Source: Saltatorellus ferox (lineage in GTDB: Bacteria; Planctomycetota; UBA1135; GCA-002686595). Taken from it: a stretch of DNA of 64,000 nt. The position numbers and the translations under genes are program-made. Shown here piece by piece: positions 1-9,265 of this stretch. The notes under the pieces were generated by a model that saw only the letters and a list, made by a program, of their open reading frames with translations, had not been told where the DNA came from and made no database searches. Every line of letters begins with the position of its first letter. The stretch's first letter is position 1. The stretch is from the NCBI GenBank assembly GCA_007751475.1, contig CP036434.1, forward strand, positions 4,841,524 to 4,905,523. Reading direction: 5' to 3'.

Positions 1-284
1 CTGAGCAGCCACGAGCGCGACTGCATGGAGCAGCTCCTCGACGCGGAACGGCGCCCGCCCCACGCTCGCCCGGGCGAACGGATCCACCTCGGCGAGGCTG
101 GTCCAGGCCACTACAAGGCTGAAAACGACCCCGGCGCCGTCACAGCAGTCGACCCGGCTTTCGCCAGCGGTTCGCCGAACGGCGATGACCCGCAGCTCCT
201 CACCGGAGCGCGGGTGGAAGGGATGAGTGACCGTCAATCGCTCCGTTGAATCGGGGACATCGACAGTAGTTGGTTGCGTGATCC
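1..284 (-). pseudogene. DUF5372-like small protein, fragment at window edge
   Basis: Reading leftwards from the transposase-fragment boundary, one frame stays open to base 1. It encodes a stretch containing LTVTHPFHPRSGEEL, later VVAWTSLAEVDPF and then GRAPFRVEELL. From memory this is the layout of the small DUF5372 proteins that travel with transposons: a THPFHP opening, a W-T-S-x-x-x-x-DPF centre and an FR-x-x-x-LL end. No ATG lies between the junction at 284/285 and the conserved part. A TTG near 237 is the only plausible start, so the true 5' end may have been lost to the neighbouring insertion. The 3' end lies beyond the window. No function is assigned; it is read as mobile-element debris. 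Confidence 0.5.
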
Positions 285-978
285 AACACCCGCTTCAGAA
301 GATCTGCCCAGCGGATGTACCTCTGGTCCTTCGACGGCTCCCCCGCACTCTTCGAGCCGTCTTCATCGGCGACGTCCACATCCTTCGGCTCCTTCCGAAC
401 CACGGGACGCGGCACCACCAGATCACGCAATGATGAGGCCGGGGCCAGCACTCCCTGATACGTCAGCTGATGCTCGCGCGGATGCGGCGCGAGCGCCGCC
501 AGTCGAGCCATGAACTGGTACGGCGTCATGACGAAGCCTTTGGTCCCATCACGCCAGGCCTTGCGCAGCAGCCACGAGACCATCCCATCGGGACGGACAT
601 CGAAGCGTTCCAGACTGATGGCGGGCCTCGTCACATAGCGGCAGAGCTTCTCCAGCTGCGCCCGCTGCCCCTTCCGGATCAGCGTCGCCGCATGCAACGA
701 GAACCCGTCAGCGTTCACCACCAGTGGAGGCGGCACGTACTGACTCCCCCAACCCGACGACTGGAACGCAAGGCCGAGATCAGGGTCGATGAGGCGCTTC
801 AGCGGGCGGCCTGCGGCCTCTCCCAACGGAATCAGCGACTTCACCGAGGCCGCTTTCAGGCCTGGGAAGAAGGAACCCTCACGCGCATCCCCGAAGTCGA
901 GCAGCGGTGACTCATCCGCGCCCCCGTCCGCGTACTCCCAAGGGGGTTCGTCCCCTTTGCGTAGGGCCAGACCGAGTG
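285..978 (-). mobile_element. Internal fragment of an IS91-family transposase gene
   Basis: This segment is nearly identical to 4531-5218 of the full-length transposase gene in the window. The shared sequence starts at aacacccgct on the left and ends at accgagtg on the right. It corresponds roughly to residues 264-495 of the complete protein. It therefore includes the conserved CRYVTRPAIS catalytic-tyrosine region but lacks the zinc-finger and HUH parts. The copies differ by a few substitutions and a 6-bp (two-codon) length difference. Both gene ends and both element ends are missing, so it cannot move by itself. On the right it interrupts an unrelated gene at 979, and on the left it abuts a DUF5372-like remnant. 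Its orientation matches the full copy, giving a pair of direct repeats. Confidence 0.85.
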
Positions 979-1467
979 AGCGCCATCGCAACTTCGCTGC
1001 ATTGTTGAAAGCGAAATATCATCTTCATGCCGATCGGTTTCAAACATAGGCGCCACCGGAGAGAGCAGGAGAACTCTACGGCCAGTACCTCTGAGGAATT
1101 TCACGAGCTCATAAGTATTGACGAATACGCCTCCGTACCCTTGATCGACAACAATCAAATCATAGTCGTTTCCACTCGGTCCATCGACTAGGCCTAGCAA
1201 ATTATCGCGGTCACTGTAGAGACCTTCTATTCGTGAATAGAACTCGCCAGCAGGCTTACTGGTGAGTGTTTCATAATCCCTGGCCAGCTGCAGTGCCGGC
1301 AAAGCGCTAAGTTGTACTCTCGCCAGGATCATCCTCTCAACTTCCGAATTGACTTGAGCTGGCTCCGCAACGTCGTGGTAGAGAGTTTCATCTCGTAGCG
1401 AAAAGCTACGTCGAGGTACAACCCACCTGCCGCCGTCCTGGTCACGATTCATGCCGATCTTTGGCAT
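979..1467 (-). pseudogene. 5' part of a gene truncated by the transposase fragment
   Basis: An ATG at 1467 begins a frame whose first ~160 codons are unique sequence, including DYDLIVVDQGYGGVFVNTYE and RRVLLLSPVAPMFETD. At 978 the sequence switches abruptly to transposase DNA, after which the frame runs on as nonsense to 856. The alternating hydrophobic strands and glycine turns look like the first Rossmann-like half of a nucleotide-sugar or glycosyltransferase-type enzyme, but this is only an impression. Base composition is lower in G+C than in most of the window, as in the next two genes upstream. It starts 12 bases past the end of the 633-aa gene, so it was probably the last gene of that cluster. 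Truncation should abolish function. Confidence 0.6.
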
Positions 1468-1478
1468 TGCATTGCACC

Positions 1479-3380
1479 CTACTTCGGATTCGGCAGTGAT
1501 ATCTGCTTGAGCGATGACCCGTCAAAACAAACCGTGGCACATAGTGTATCCGCGCTAAAAACATTGAATGTAATCGGGTCCGGACTCAGCAATAAAGTAA
1601 GTGTGCCAGTGAAGTCGAGCGAACCGTATATTCTTACTCCATCAGAGCGAGTCGGTCGAAGAGAGAGCAATGGATCGCTTACAGCGACTGCGGGGGATAT
1701 CGTAATAGACCCAAGAAATGCGTTTTCTGTCTGAAAATCGTACAGGACATTCGAGTCGTCAATGGGGCGCCCATCCGCCATAGATATCACGCGCCCAAAT
1801 GCGTCGACCAGCGAAAGCTGAGGAAATGCCCCCAGCTGTACGGCGCGAGGTGCGGGCAAAGGTAATAAAATCGTCGATCGACCCTCTTTTAACTCCCATG
1901 AGTCAAAGTATAGATCACCGTCGTCGTCTGCAGCGGGCAACCGAATGTTGAAATCTTTAATGGCTTGCCAGTTCCCATACACGCCTGCGACGGGATGCCC
2001 TTCCGGCACCTTAATGGCTAGGCCAAACGTCTCCGCGCTATTTACGGACACAGTGACGCTCTGTAGATCATCAAGCACGACTACTTCTTCTCCATAGCGT
2101 CCTTCGCTGCCTCTAGCTGAAATTTCCCTTAGACAGTATTGCGGATGAAAAAGGTAGATGGGTGCATTGGTCGGTTGTTCGACCGATAGTCTTCCATCTT
2201 CACCTGTAGTCCCGCGGAGTGCGCCAGAGTGCCAGGCCTTCACGCCCGAGATCGGTGATCTATATTTATCAATGCATCGAAGCTCTCGACACACCCCAGC
2301 CAGGATATCAATAGAGATAGACTGATCCTCGGTAGACAGAACACGCGCGATCTCAGCGACCGTAACGCCCGACCGAGTTTCCACCTGAATCTCAACGGAC
2401 TCGGTTAACTGTGGTACCCCGATTACCACCTCGGGGTCATATGCGGCAAGCGCGTGAGCGCTCCGACTCTCATGCCCCCACTCAGGACGGAGACAGCGCA
2501 CATAAAGCACGAGCGAATCATCTGCCGGAATTAATGAGAGTCCCCAGTCAAGCTGCAGCGCTAACTCTCGCGGGGGGAAGAGCTGGAGGTCCACAGTCGA
2601 TGGAAGTGGCGCGTTGATCGAGATCGTTCGACTGATAGTTCCCAAGTAGGATACTAGCCACCCCTTAGACGCCGCGACAATAACCGAACGAGCGTTCAGG
2701 GGAAGATGTATTTCCCTCGGGAGTGTAGGGTCCATCGAGCCCTCGAGCCGGAAGGCAAGTTCTAATTTGCCTTCTGAAAGGATGGAGCAGGTAAAGGAAA
2801 GCTCTCCGTTGGCATAGCTTGGATTTGACATCCACCCGCGCGCTAGCGTCGAGAGCTCCATTCGATGAGTATTAAATCTAAGCTCTGTGAACGGATCGCT
2901 ATCAGTTTCAGCTCCGCATCTCGCTGCATGTTCCTTTCTACTCAGTGTGCCGATAATGTTAGGGCCGCGAAGTTGGAGATTCTGCCATGAGGCGGGCAAT
3001 CTCGTCTTGAGGTCTCGCGTTAGCTCTAACGGCTCTAAGGCGCCATCGGCAGTTACATTCAACAGCGTGAGAGGTCCAAAGGCAAGCGGGGCATTTGGAG
3101 TAGAGACGGAATAAACCGTCGCCGCTGAGGCGCTCTCTTCTTCCCGTATGAGCGTTCTAGCTCCAGTGCTATAGCCATGCGCTTCCACTTCATTTGGAGC
3201 AGAAAGAATAGAGTCGGAAGCTAAACCTTGTGCGCTTTGTGCAACTGCCGAGCTAGTCGGTGGGTTAACCACATTAACTGGAATCCTCTGCAGAGGTACA
3301 TTTCCGAGGAGAACTACAAGCGCAGCCCCAGCAAGTACCAATGCGATGGCGACCGTTGATCTTACGTTGATCTTTGCCAA
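1479..3380 (-). CDS. Membrane-anchored exported protein with carboxypeptidase-regulatory-like region, function unknown
   Basis: The 633-residue product begins MAKINVRSTV followed by one hydrophobic helix (about residues 8-26), then a long extracytoplasmic region of beta-rich character. A stretch around residues 380-420 (GVKAWHSGALRGTTGEDGRLSVEQPTNAPIYLF) has the G-x-T-x-x-D-G-x-F/L shape of carboxypeptidase-regulatory/Cna-B-like domains found in large planctomycete exported proteins. No catalytic motif is visible. The gene is visibly AT-richer than the surrounding chromosome and lies in the segment bracketed by two transposase copies, which suggests horizontal acquisition. It is separated by only 16 bases from the upstream Tat-like protein gene and is probably cotranscribed with it. 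I cannot assign a function. Confidence 0.65.
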   Translation of the reverse strand: MAKINVRSTVAIALVLAGAALVVLLGNVPLQRIPVNVVNPPTSSAVAQSAQGLASDSILSAPNEVEAHGYSTGARTLIREEESASAATVYSVSTPNAPLAFGPLTLLNVTADGALEPLELTRDLKTRLPASWQNLQLRGPNIIGTLSRKEHAARCGAETDSDPFTELRFNTHRMELSTLARGWMSNPSYANGELSFTCSILSEGKLELAFRLEGSMDPTLPREIHLPLNARSVIVAASKGWLVSYLGTISRTISINAPLPSTVDLQLFPPRELALQLDWGLSLIPADDSLVLYVRCLRPEWGHESRSAHALAAYDPEVVIGVPQLTESVEIQVETRSGVTVAEIARVLSTEDQSISIDILAGVCRELRCIDKYRSPISGVKAWHSGALRGTTGEDGRLSVEQPTNAPIYLFHPQYCLREISARGSEGRYGEEVVVLDDLQSVTVSVNSAETFGLAIKVPEGHPVAGVYGNWQAIKDFNIRLPAADDDGDLYFDSWELKEGRSTILLPLPAPRAVQLGAFPQLSLVDAFGRVISMADGRPIDDSNVLYDFQTENAFLGSITISPAVAVSDPLLSLRPTRSDGVRIYGSLDFTGTLTLLLSPDPITFNVFSADTLCATVCFDGSSLKQISLPNPK

Positions 3381-3396
3381 GGCTTAGGCCGAATGT

Positions 3397-3957
3397 TTAT
3401 GCAAGATTGCAGTTGCGACCCCTACCTCGAAGCTGGTCTACCGATGGCGCCAACTTGTTTACATAGACGAGAGGTGTTTCACCCCCTTCGCCGTCTGGCG
3501 TGGTCACGGTAGCAGTAACGTGCGGCGTATAGGTAAGAGTTGCAGACGGATGACTCCAAGTCCAGCGGTGATCAGTGGCTGTGTGATCAGCAGTTAGTGT
3601 ACGTGGTCGAGTCGTGAAGTATGTTGTATTTGGATTACCTCTTATTCCCCCCGCATTGCCCGTCACGGTCTTTGGATGGAAGTGAATGCCTGTTCGTGAA
3701 ACGTGGCTCGTACCTACCCCTGACTTGCTTCGAGATTTAAAAATCTTGGTGGCCGTTGGGGTAGTCGGCGTCCAAACGGTTTTCGTGCCTGGCGCGGCGA
3801 CAACAACTCGCACTGCAGCGATACTGGACAAGCTAGTTTTCCCTACGCCGAATGCTGTGGTGAGCGCGGCGAGCGAAGATACCAAGCACTTCACGGCGCT
3901 CCGTCGTGAGATAGACTTGCGCTGCAGCAGGTCAGAGAAGTGGTCCTTTGAATCCAT
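3397..3957 (-). CDS. Small Thr-rich exported protein with Tat-like signal
   Basis: The 186-residue product has an N-terminal SRRSAVK motif (about residues 17-23) followed by a hydrophobic stretch ending near residue 45. This resembles a twin-arginine signal, although the typical Phe/Leu after the arginines is replaced. The mature part is rich in Thr, Ser, His and Pro (for example TATKIFKSRSKSG) with no recognisable fold. It is the first gene of a short AT-richer cluster with the 633-aa anchored protein and the truncated gene. No homologue is recognised; an exported structural or surface protein is a guess. Confidence 0.55.
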   Translation of the reverse strand: MDSKDHFSDLLQRKSISRRSAVKCLVSSLAALTTAFGVGKTSLSSIAAVRVVVAAPGTKTVWTPTTPTATKIFKSRSKSGVGTSHVSRTGIHFHPKTVTGNAGGIRGNPNTTYFTTRPRTLTADHTATDHRWTWSHPSATLTYTPHVTATVTTPDGEGGETPLVYVNKLAPSVDQLRGRGRNCNLA

Positions 3958-4289
3958 GGAGTTCGTTTTGTAGGGTGGACGCCAGCCAAAATGTCAGAAC
4001 GAGATGTACGAGGCTGGCCTGGACGGATAGGAACTCCAAGCGGTGTGTCGACACGCCAGTCACCGTATCCTGGAGCCCGATTCACCGCTACCCCCATCCT
4101 CACCGGCCACGCGGGAGCGCCCGGGCAGCCATCGGGCTCTTCGCTGAGCCGAACTCGCCCGATTTCGCCCCCTCCAACGAGCACCACCGGTTCACTTCAC
4201 CACGACCTGCAGCCAGCACCCTTACCAAGGCGCTGGCTGTTGTTGTTTCATCGAGCACGATCGCCCGCGCGCCGCTCTTCCGCAGCTTT
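3958..4289. other. Non-coding stretch downstream of transposase, probable IS91-type 3' end
   Basis: This 332-base stretch separates the transposase stop from the AT-richer cluster and has no convincing gene. For a minus-strand IS91-family transposase the replication-origin end (oriIS) should lie here. It contains a perfect 10-bp palindrome, GTGTCGACAC at 4045-4054, and GAAC/CAAG tetranucleotides (around 3996 and 4031) of the kind used as IS91-family targets. The exact element boundary cannot be fixed from one copy. Confidence 0.35.
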
Positions 4290-5999
4290 CTACTTCCCGA
4301 AGTCCAGCCGCCCCTGCCGTGGCGGCATCGGTATTCGGACCTCGGGCTCTGCCGGTGGGGAACGGCTCGGCCCTGGCGACGACGGGTCTCTCCCACCCAG
4401 CGAATCGGATGACCTCCTCGCCGCCGCTCTCACGCCCTCCAGCACCTTCCGCGCTGTCTCCAGATCTGTGATCACGGAGATCATGTGCCTGCGCCCGCGG
4501 CAGCGCGGGCGCTTGAGAACATCTTCCGAAAACACCCGCTTCAGAAGATCTGCCCAGCGGATGTACCTCTGGCCCTTCGACGGCTCCCCCGCACTCTTCG
4601 CGGCGTCTTCATCGGCGACGTCCACCTCCTTCGGCTCCTTCCGAACCACCGGACGCGGCACCACCAGATCACGCAATGATGAGGCCGGGGCCAGCACTCC
4701 CTGATACGTCAGCTGATGCTCGCGCGGATGCGGCGCGAGCGCCGCCAGTCGAGCCATGAACTGGTACGGCGTCATGACGAAGCCTTTGGTCCCATCACGC
4801 CAGGCCTTGCGCAGCAGCCACGAGACCATCCCATCGGGACGGACATCGAAGCGTTCCAGACTGATGGCGGGCCTCGTCACATAGCGGCAGAGCTTCTCCA
4901 GCTGCGCCCGCTGGCCCTTCCGGATCAGCGCACGCAACGAGAACCCGTCAGCGCTCACCACCAGTGGAGGCGGCACGTACTGACTCCCCCAACCCGACGA
5001 CTGGAACGCAAGGCCGAGATCAGGGTCGATGAGGCGCTTCAGCGGGCGGCCTGCGGCCTCTCCCAACGGAATCAGCGACTTCACCGATGCCGCTTTCAGG
5101 CCTGGGAAGAACGAACCTTCACGCGCATCCCCGAAGTCGAGCAGCGATGACTCATCCGCGCCCCCGTCCGCGTACTCCCAAGGGGGTTCGTCCCCTTTGC
5201 GTAGGGCCAGACCGAGTGCGATTGGGTCGAGGGAGAAGCGCTTCAGCACGCGACGGATGCGCGCGATCGCGTCGCCGTGCACACGCTCGACCTCCGCCGA
5301 CGTGAGAGGATCTGCGGGCAGAAAGACGGGAGACTCGAAAGCGCTGCGCGTGACGTACACACCGTCCAGGTAGAGGGAGTGGAAGTGAACATTTAATCCC
5401 AACGAAGATTCAAAACGCTGCGTCGAATTCACGGCGCCAACGTCGAGCCGGACCGGGGAGGAAGGAACGGAAGCTGCGGCTTCCTCTGGCTCGCCCTCTG
5501 GGTCGCCTTGCACTTGTTGCAGCTGACGATCCAGCGTCACTTGTCCGCGGCGTTTGTAGGAGGCAGAGACCGCGCGAATGTGTGCCCGCGTGACCTCTCG
5601 GCAGAGCTCCGCGTTCATCGCCATCGCCAGGCGTAGCGGCCTGGGGACCGTGAGTACCCACTGGCGCACATCGACATCGGGGAAGACCCTGTCGACGAGG
5701 TGCGCGGCCGTCTGCGCCATCTGGCGCCCGCCGCAGGAGAAACAGAACGTTCGACCCTTGCAGGAGAAAGGCACGATCGTGTCCGTTGCGCAGGAGGGGC
5801 AACGGAGACGGCTGAAGCCGAACGCTGGATCGCCGCATTCGAGTAGAGCCTCGAATTCCTGGATGACGTACTTCGGCAGGGAACGACCGCCGTGCTCGTC
5901 CTCGAACTTCGCGAGGAAACCGGGAAGGTGGGCCCGGACGAAATTCTGGAGCGGAGAGCGGCCCCCCGTGCCCCTGAAGATGTCCGGTGGATCGTCCAT
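4290..5999 (-). CDS. IS91-family (IS801/IS1294-type) rolling-circle transposase
   Basis: The 569-residue product has the IS91-family layout. An N-terminal zinc-binding part has Cys67, Cys70, Cys86 and Cys89. It is followed by an HUH motif in LNVHFHSLYLDG (His205, His207) and a catalytic-tyrosine region CRYVTRPAIS (Tyr373). Such enzymes nick one strand and move the element by rolling-circle replication from oriIS to terIS without making target duplications, sometimes carrying adjacent DNA. The gene has no internal stop or frameshift and may be active. The Arg/Pro-rich C-terminus (residues 495-569) is missing from the 285-978 copy. The segment between the copies is AT-richer and contains acquired-looking genes, fitting one-ended transposition or capture. 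Confidence 0.88.
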   Translation of the reverse strand: MDDPPDIFRGTGGRSPLQNFVRAHLPGFLAKFEDEHGGRSLPKYVIQEFEALLECGDPAFGFSRLRCPSCATDTIVPFSCKGRTFCFSCGGRQMAQTAAHLVDRVFPDVDVRQWVLTVPRPLRLAMAMNAELCREVTRAHIRAVSASYKRRGQVTLDRQLQQVQGDPEGEPEEAAASVPSSPVRLDVGAVNSTQRFESSLGLNVHFHSLYLDGVYVTRSAFESPVFLPADPLTSAEVERVHGDAIARIRRVLKRFSLDPIALGLALRKGDEPPWEYADGGADESSLLDFGDAREGSFFPGLKAASVKSLIPLGEAAGRPLKRLIDPDLGLAFQSSGWGSQYVPPPLVVSADGFSLRALIRKGQRAQLEKLCRYVTRPAISLERFDVRPDGMVSWLLRKAWRDGTKGFVMTPYQFMARLAALAPHPREHQLTYQGVLAPASSLRDLVVPRPVVRKEPKEVDVADEDAAKSAGEPSKGQRYIRWADLLKRVFSEDVLKRPRCRGRRHMISVITDLETARKVLEGVRAAARRSSDSLGGRDPSSPGPSRSPPAEPEVRIPMPPRQGRLDFGK

Positions 6000-6179
6000 T
6001 CCAGAGGAACGGACCGAGCCAGTTCGAAGCGGGTTGCGCGCGTCGCTCTATGGAAGACACTTCCTCGGAGAGGACCATCGACGAAATGACGACGAAATGG
6101 CGACCGAATGGCGACGTCGATGGCTTCCGAGCAGGACGCCATGTGGTCGCGGGGTCCAGAGATCGAGGCCCGGACCGGG

Positions 6180-6197
6180 ATCGACTCATGAGTCGAT
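6180..6197. terminator. 18-bp perfect palindrome after aldehyde dehydrogenase gene
   Basis: The bases at 6180-6197 (ATCGACTC followed by ATGAGTCGAT) form a perfect 18-bp inverted repeat with no spacer, five bases past the stop of the minus-strand aldehyde dehydrogenase gene. It could end that transcript, although it lacks a T-tract and a proper loop. Alternatively it may be a dimeric protein-binding site or belong to the terIS side of the IS91-type element. Confidence 0.3.
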
Positions 6198-6201
6198 AGG
6201 G

Positions 6202-7587
6202 CTACCTGGCGATCGAGATCGTCTTCGGGACCGTGAATTGACGGTGACCGTCCGGGCCGCCCAGGTGACCGTAGCCGGACTGGCGGGCGCCGACCCACGG
6301 GGTGCCTGGAGCTCCACCGAGGTAGCGGTTGACGCCGACCTGTCCTGCGCGGAGGCGAGCCGCCACGCGCGCTCCGCGGGCGGGGTCGCCTGTCCATACG
6401 TTGGCGCCGAGGCCGTAGACGGTGTCGTTCGCCAGGCGAACCGCCTCGTCTTCTTCCCCGCTGAAGCGAGTGATCGCGACCACAGGTCCGAAGGTTTCCG
6501 CGTGGGTGATCGCGTGGCTCTGCTGGACCCCGGTGAGTACGGTCGCCGGGTAGAACCAGCCCCGGCCCTCTGGTGTGACGCCACCGAGTCGTACGATCGC
6601 TCCTTCCTCGCGCGCACGATCGACCTGGGCGGCGACGACGGCGCGCTGGCGCTCGCTCACGAGCGGTCCCATCTTCACGCCATCCTCTCGCCCGTCGCCG
6701 TGCGTCCACTCGCGTGCGTACTCCAAGACCTTCGCCTCGAAGGCGTCGGCGATCGCCTCGGCGACGTAGACCCGTTCGACGGAGCAGCAGACCTGGCCGG
6801 TGTTGCGCAGGGAGTTCTCGGCAGCGCTCTTCGCCGCTGCGTTCAGATCGGCGTCGGCGAAGACGACCATCGGGTCCTTTCCGCCGAGCTCCAGCACGAG
6901 GCGCTTCAGCGATCCTGCGGCGGCCTTCATGATCGCCTGGCCCGTCGCGCGGCTGCCGACGAAGCCGATCATGTCGACGTCGGCCTCCACGAGCGCAGCC
7001 CCCGTTTCGCCGTCGCCTTGCACCAGCTCGAGCACGCCGTCCGGGAGCTCGGCCTGGAGGAGTTCCGCGAGCCGACGTCCCACGAGCGGCGTGTGCTCGC
7101 TCGGCTTGAAGACCACGCTGTTCCCGGCGACGAGCGCCGGCACGAGGATCGAAAGCGGCATCCCCACCGGGAAGTTCCACGGAGTGATGGCGGCGACGAC
7201 GCCGAGCGGCTCGTACACCGTCGTCACGTGCTGGCCCTTCGTGTCGTACTCGATGGGTCGCAGGGCGGCCACGACCTGTTCGGCATCGCCTTCGACTCCG
7301 CTCGCGTAGCCGCGCACCTCGCCGACGGCGCTCTTGAGCGTCTTGCCCATCTCGGCGGTGAGGGTCTGCCCGAGGGCGCCTGCATCCTTGCCGAGCGCAG
7401 CGCCGAATCGCTCCAGCGCGGCCGCTCGTTCCTCGATCGGAACGGCGGCCCAGCTCGGCTGGGCCGCGCGCGCACGCGCGACGGCGGCCCGCACCTCGTC
7501 CTCCCCCGCGCAGGGGACGGAGTCGATGAGTTCGCCGGTCGCCGGATCGAGGTCCTGGATGAGTCGAGGCGCGCTGCTGGAGTTCAT
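6202..7587 (-). CDS. NAD(P)-dependent aldehyde dehydrogenase
   Basis: The 461-residue product oxidises an aldehyde to the carboxylic acid with NAD(P)+ and has full family length. Landmarks are PWNFP (136-140) at the cofactor pocket, the FVGSRATG glycine motif (209-216), the general base Glu233 in LELGGKDP and the nucleophile in GQVCCSVE, most likely Cys267. The pattern is closest to succinate-semialdehyde / aliphatic aldehyde dehydrogenases, but substrate cannot be decided. It is cytoplasmic and appears monocistronic. The next gene upstream encodes an exported peroxidase on the same strand and is not obviously linked. Confidence 0.88.
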   Translation of the reverse strand: MNSSSAPRLIQDLDPATGELIDSVPCAGEDEVRAAVARARAAQPSWAAVPIEERAAALERFGAALGKDAGALGQTLTAEMGKTLKSAVGEVRGYASGVEGDAEQVVAALRPIEYDTKGQHVTTVYEPLGVVAAITPWNFPVGMPLSILVPALVAGNSVVFKPSEHTPLVGRRLAELLQAELPDGVLELVQGDGETGAALVEADVDMIGFVGSRATGQAIMKAAAGSLKRLVLELGGKDPMVVFADADLNAAAKSAAENSLRNTGQVCCSVERVYVAEAIADAFEAKVLEYAREWTHGDGREDGVKMGPLVSERQRAVVAAQVDRAREEGAIVRLGGVTPEGRGWFYPATVLTGVQQSHAITHAETFGPVVAITRFSGEEDEAVRLANDTVYGLGANVWTGDPARGARVAARLRAGQVGVNRYLGGAPGTPWVGARQSGYGHLGGPDGHRQFTVPKTISIAR

Positions 7588-7626
7588 CCCACCAGCTTAC
7601 CCGCGCTCCCGAGGTCCTCCTCGCCT

Positions 7627-9024
7627 TTACAGGTCGATGGTGTGTCCGCTGGGAACCGAGGGCGGAACGATCCCGGAGAGATCCAGCGCGTCGGTGGCGC
7701 TCAGGGATTCCAGGAACGCCGTGACGTCGGTGACGCTGAACTGAAGCGGGTTCGCCAGCGAGGGAGCCAGGTTGGCGAGCACCTCGGTCTGGTTCGCCAC
7801 CTGCGTGGCGATCAGATCCGGGTTCGTCACGTGGTCCATGATGTTGTAATCATCGAGCGCGGTCGCGACGTTCCGGTAGTGTGCGACGATCGAACTCAGC
7901 GTCGAGTACTGGCCTGCGTGGCCGTAGGGACCCGTCAGCGCCACGTTGAGAAGCGACGGAGTCCGGAACTTGTAGCGGTCCTGGGCGAGGCCCGTCACGT
8001 TCTCCCTGCCGAAGTCGTCGTTCGAGCCAAGGCCGTTGCCCTTGCCCGGACCGAGCTGCGGCAGGCCGATGTTGTGGAAGTTGAAGTCCGAGAAGAACGG
8101 ACCGCTGTGGCACACCGTGCACCGACTGGCGGGGCTGAAGAACTCCAGCGCGCCGCGGATCTCGGTCGCCGTCAGCGCGAGATCATCCCCCTCCAGGAAG
8201 GCCTGGAACGGGCTGTCCGTGCACTGGAGCTCGGACGCCTCGAAGGCCGCGAGGGCGTTGCCGACGTGGCCGATGTGGATGTCACCCACCAGAAGACCCG
8301 GATAGGCGTCCTGGAACATGCCCACGTAGGCTGGGAAGGAAACGAGTCGAGCGACGATGGCGTCCCAGATCTCCGTGAAGTTGCCGTCCACGATATCGCC
8401 GAGCTCACTTTCTCCGATCTCACCGCGCATCTCGGCGCGCGAGGTCGGAGGCAGGATGGCCTGGGCCGCGAGCGTCTCCAGGCCGGGCGTGAACACGCCC
8501 GTGATCGTCGCGTCCATCGCGACGCCGGCCGGCGTCATCAGCTCGGGGGGGCCACCGCCGGGAGGCGGGCGGAACTCGACCCGGCCGTCCCAGAACATGG
8601 CCTGCCCGTGAAACGAGTTCAGGTTGACGGGACTGTGGCGCGGCACCATGGCGCCCGCCAGACGATCCGGCCCGAGACCGCTTCCGCCGACGCCGGACGG
8701 GAGGGTTCGCGCGTCGCTGCCCGCTCGACTGGCGAGGTGGCAGGTGGCGCATGAGACGTCCCGGTTGCCGGAGATTTCCTTGTCGAAGTACAGGGCGCGT
8801 CCCAGCTCCACCAGATCGGCGGAGAGGCTTGGAGCATCGGGCACGGGCTGGATGCTCTGCGCGGTGATGACGCCGCGTAGCTGGCTGACGAGTTGCTCGA
8901 GGTCCTCACCGCCTGGACCCTGGTCGTCCCCGCCGCCGGAGCTACAGCTCCCGAGGAAGGAAGCCAGTACGAGAATGCCGGTCGTCGCGTAGCGGGGCGA
9001 CTCACTTTGGATGGAGAGATTCAT
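7627..9024 (-). CDS. Di-haem cytochrome c peroxidase family lipoprotein (CcpA/MauG-like)
   Basis: The 465-residue product has two c-type haem sites, CATCH (92-96) and CTVCH (302-306), in the order and spacing of bacterial di-haem peroxidases and MauG-like enzymes. It begins with a hydrophobic signal ending in LGSCSSGGG, a lipobox, so it should be tethered outside the inner membrane. The family reduces hydrogen peroxide with electrons from small cytochromes, or carries out MauG-like oxidations. A divergent gene starting near 9266 encodes a single-haem membrane-anchored cytochrome that could be its electron partner. The C-terminus (PPSVPSGHTIDL) is an extension without known motif. Confidence 0.88.
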   Translation of the reverse strand: MNLSIQSESPRYATTGILVLASFLGSCSSGGGDDQGPGGEDLEQLVSQLRGVITAQSIQPVPDAPSLSADLVELGRALYFDKEISGNRDVSCATCHLASRAGSDARTLPSGVGGSGLGPDRLAGAMVPRHSPVNLNSFHGQAMFWDGRVEFRPPPGGGPPELMTPAGVAMDATITGVFTPGLETLAAQAILPPTSRAEMRGEIGESELGDIVDGNFTEIWDAIVARLVSFPAYVGMFQDAYPGLLVGDIHIGHVGNALAAFEASELQCTDSPFQAFLEGDDLALTATEIRGALEFFSPASRCTVCHSGPFFSDFNFHNIGLPQLGPGKGNGLGSNDDFGRENVTGLAQDRYKFRTPSLLNVALTGPYGHAGQYSTLSSIVAHYRNVATALDDYNIMDHVTNPDLIATQVANQTEVLANLAPSLANPLQFSVTDVTAFLESLSATDALDLSGIVPPSVPSGHTIDL

Positions 9025-9265
9025 GATGGCTTCGAGAGCCTCCCGGGGCCCTCGATTTCATTCTGTCGACCTCGAATCCGTGGCAACAAGAGCCATTCCG
9101 ACATGCGACCGGATGTACGCACAGGTCTGGCTGAACCAGGGCTCGAAATGTCCCAGGCCGACTCACCGTCGCGCTGTCGCTCTCCCCTCGCTTTTCCGCC
9201 GATCGATCCCCGGGGCGACGAGCGGTGATTGGATAGCGCGTGGGCTTCAGGCTAGACTCTTCTCC

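Noticed and set aside
5578-8754. Very long plus-strand open frame opposite the transposase, aldehyde dehydrogenase and peroxidase genes
   Set aside because: It is antisense to three clearly recognised genes, Arg/Val/Asp-rich with no domain; GC-rich codon usage leaves the opposite frame open.
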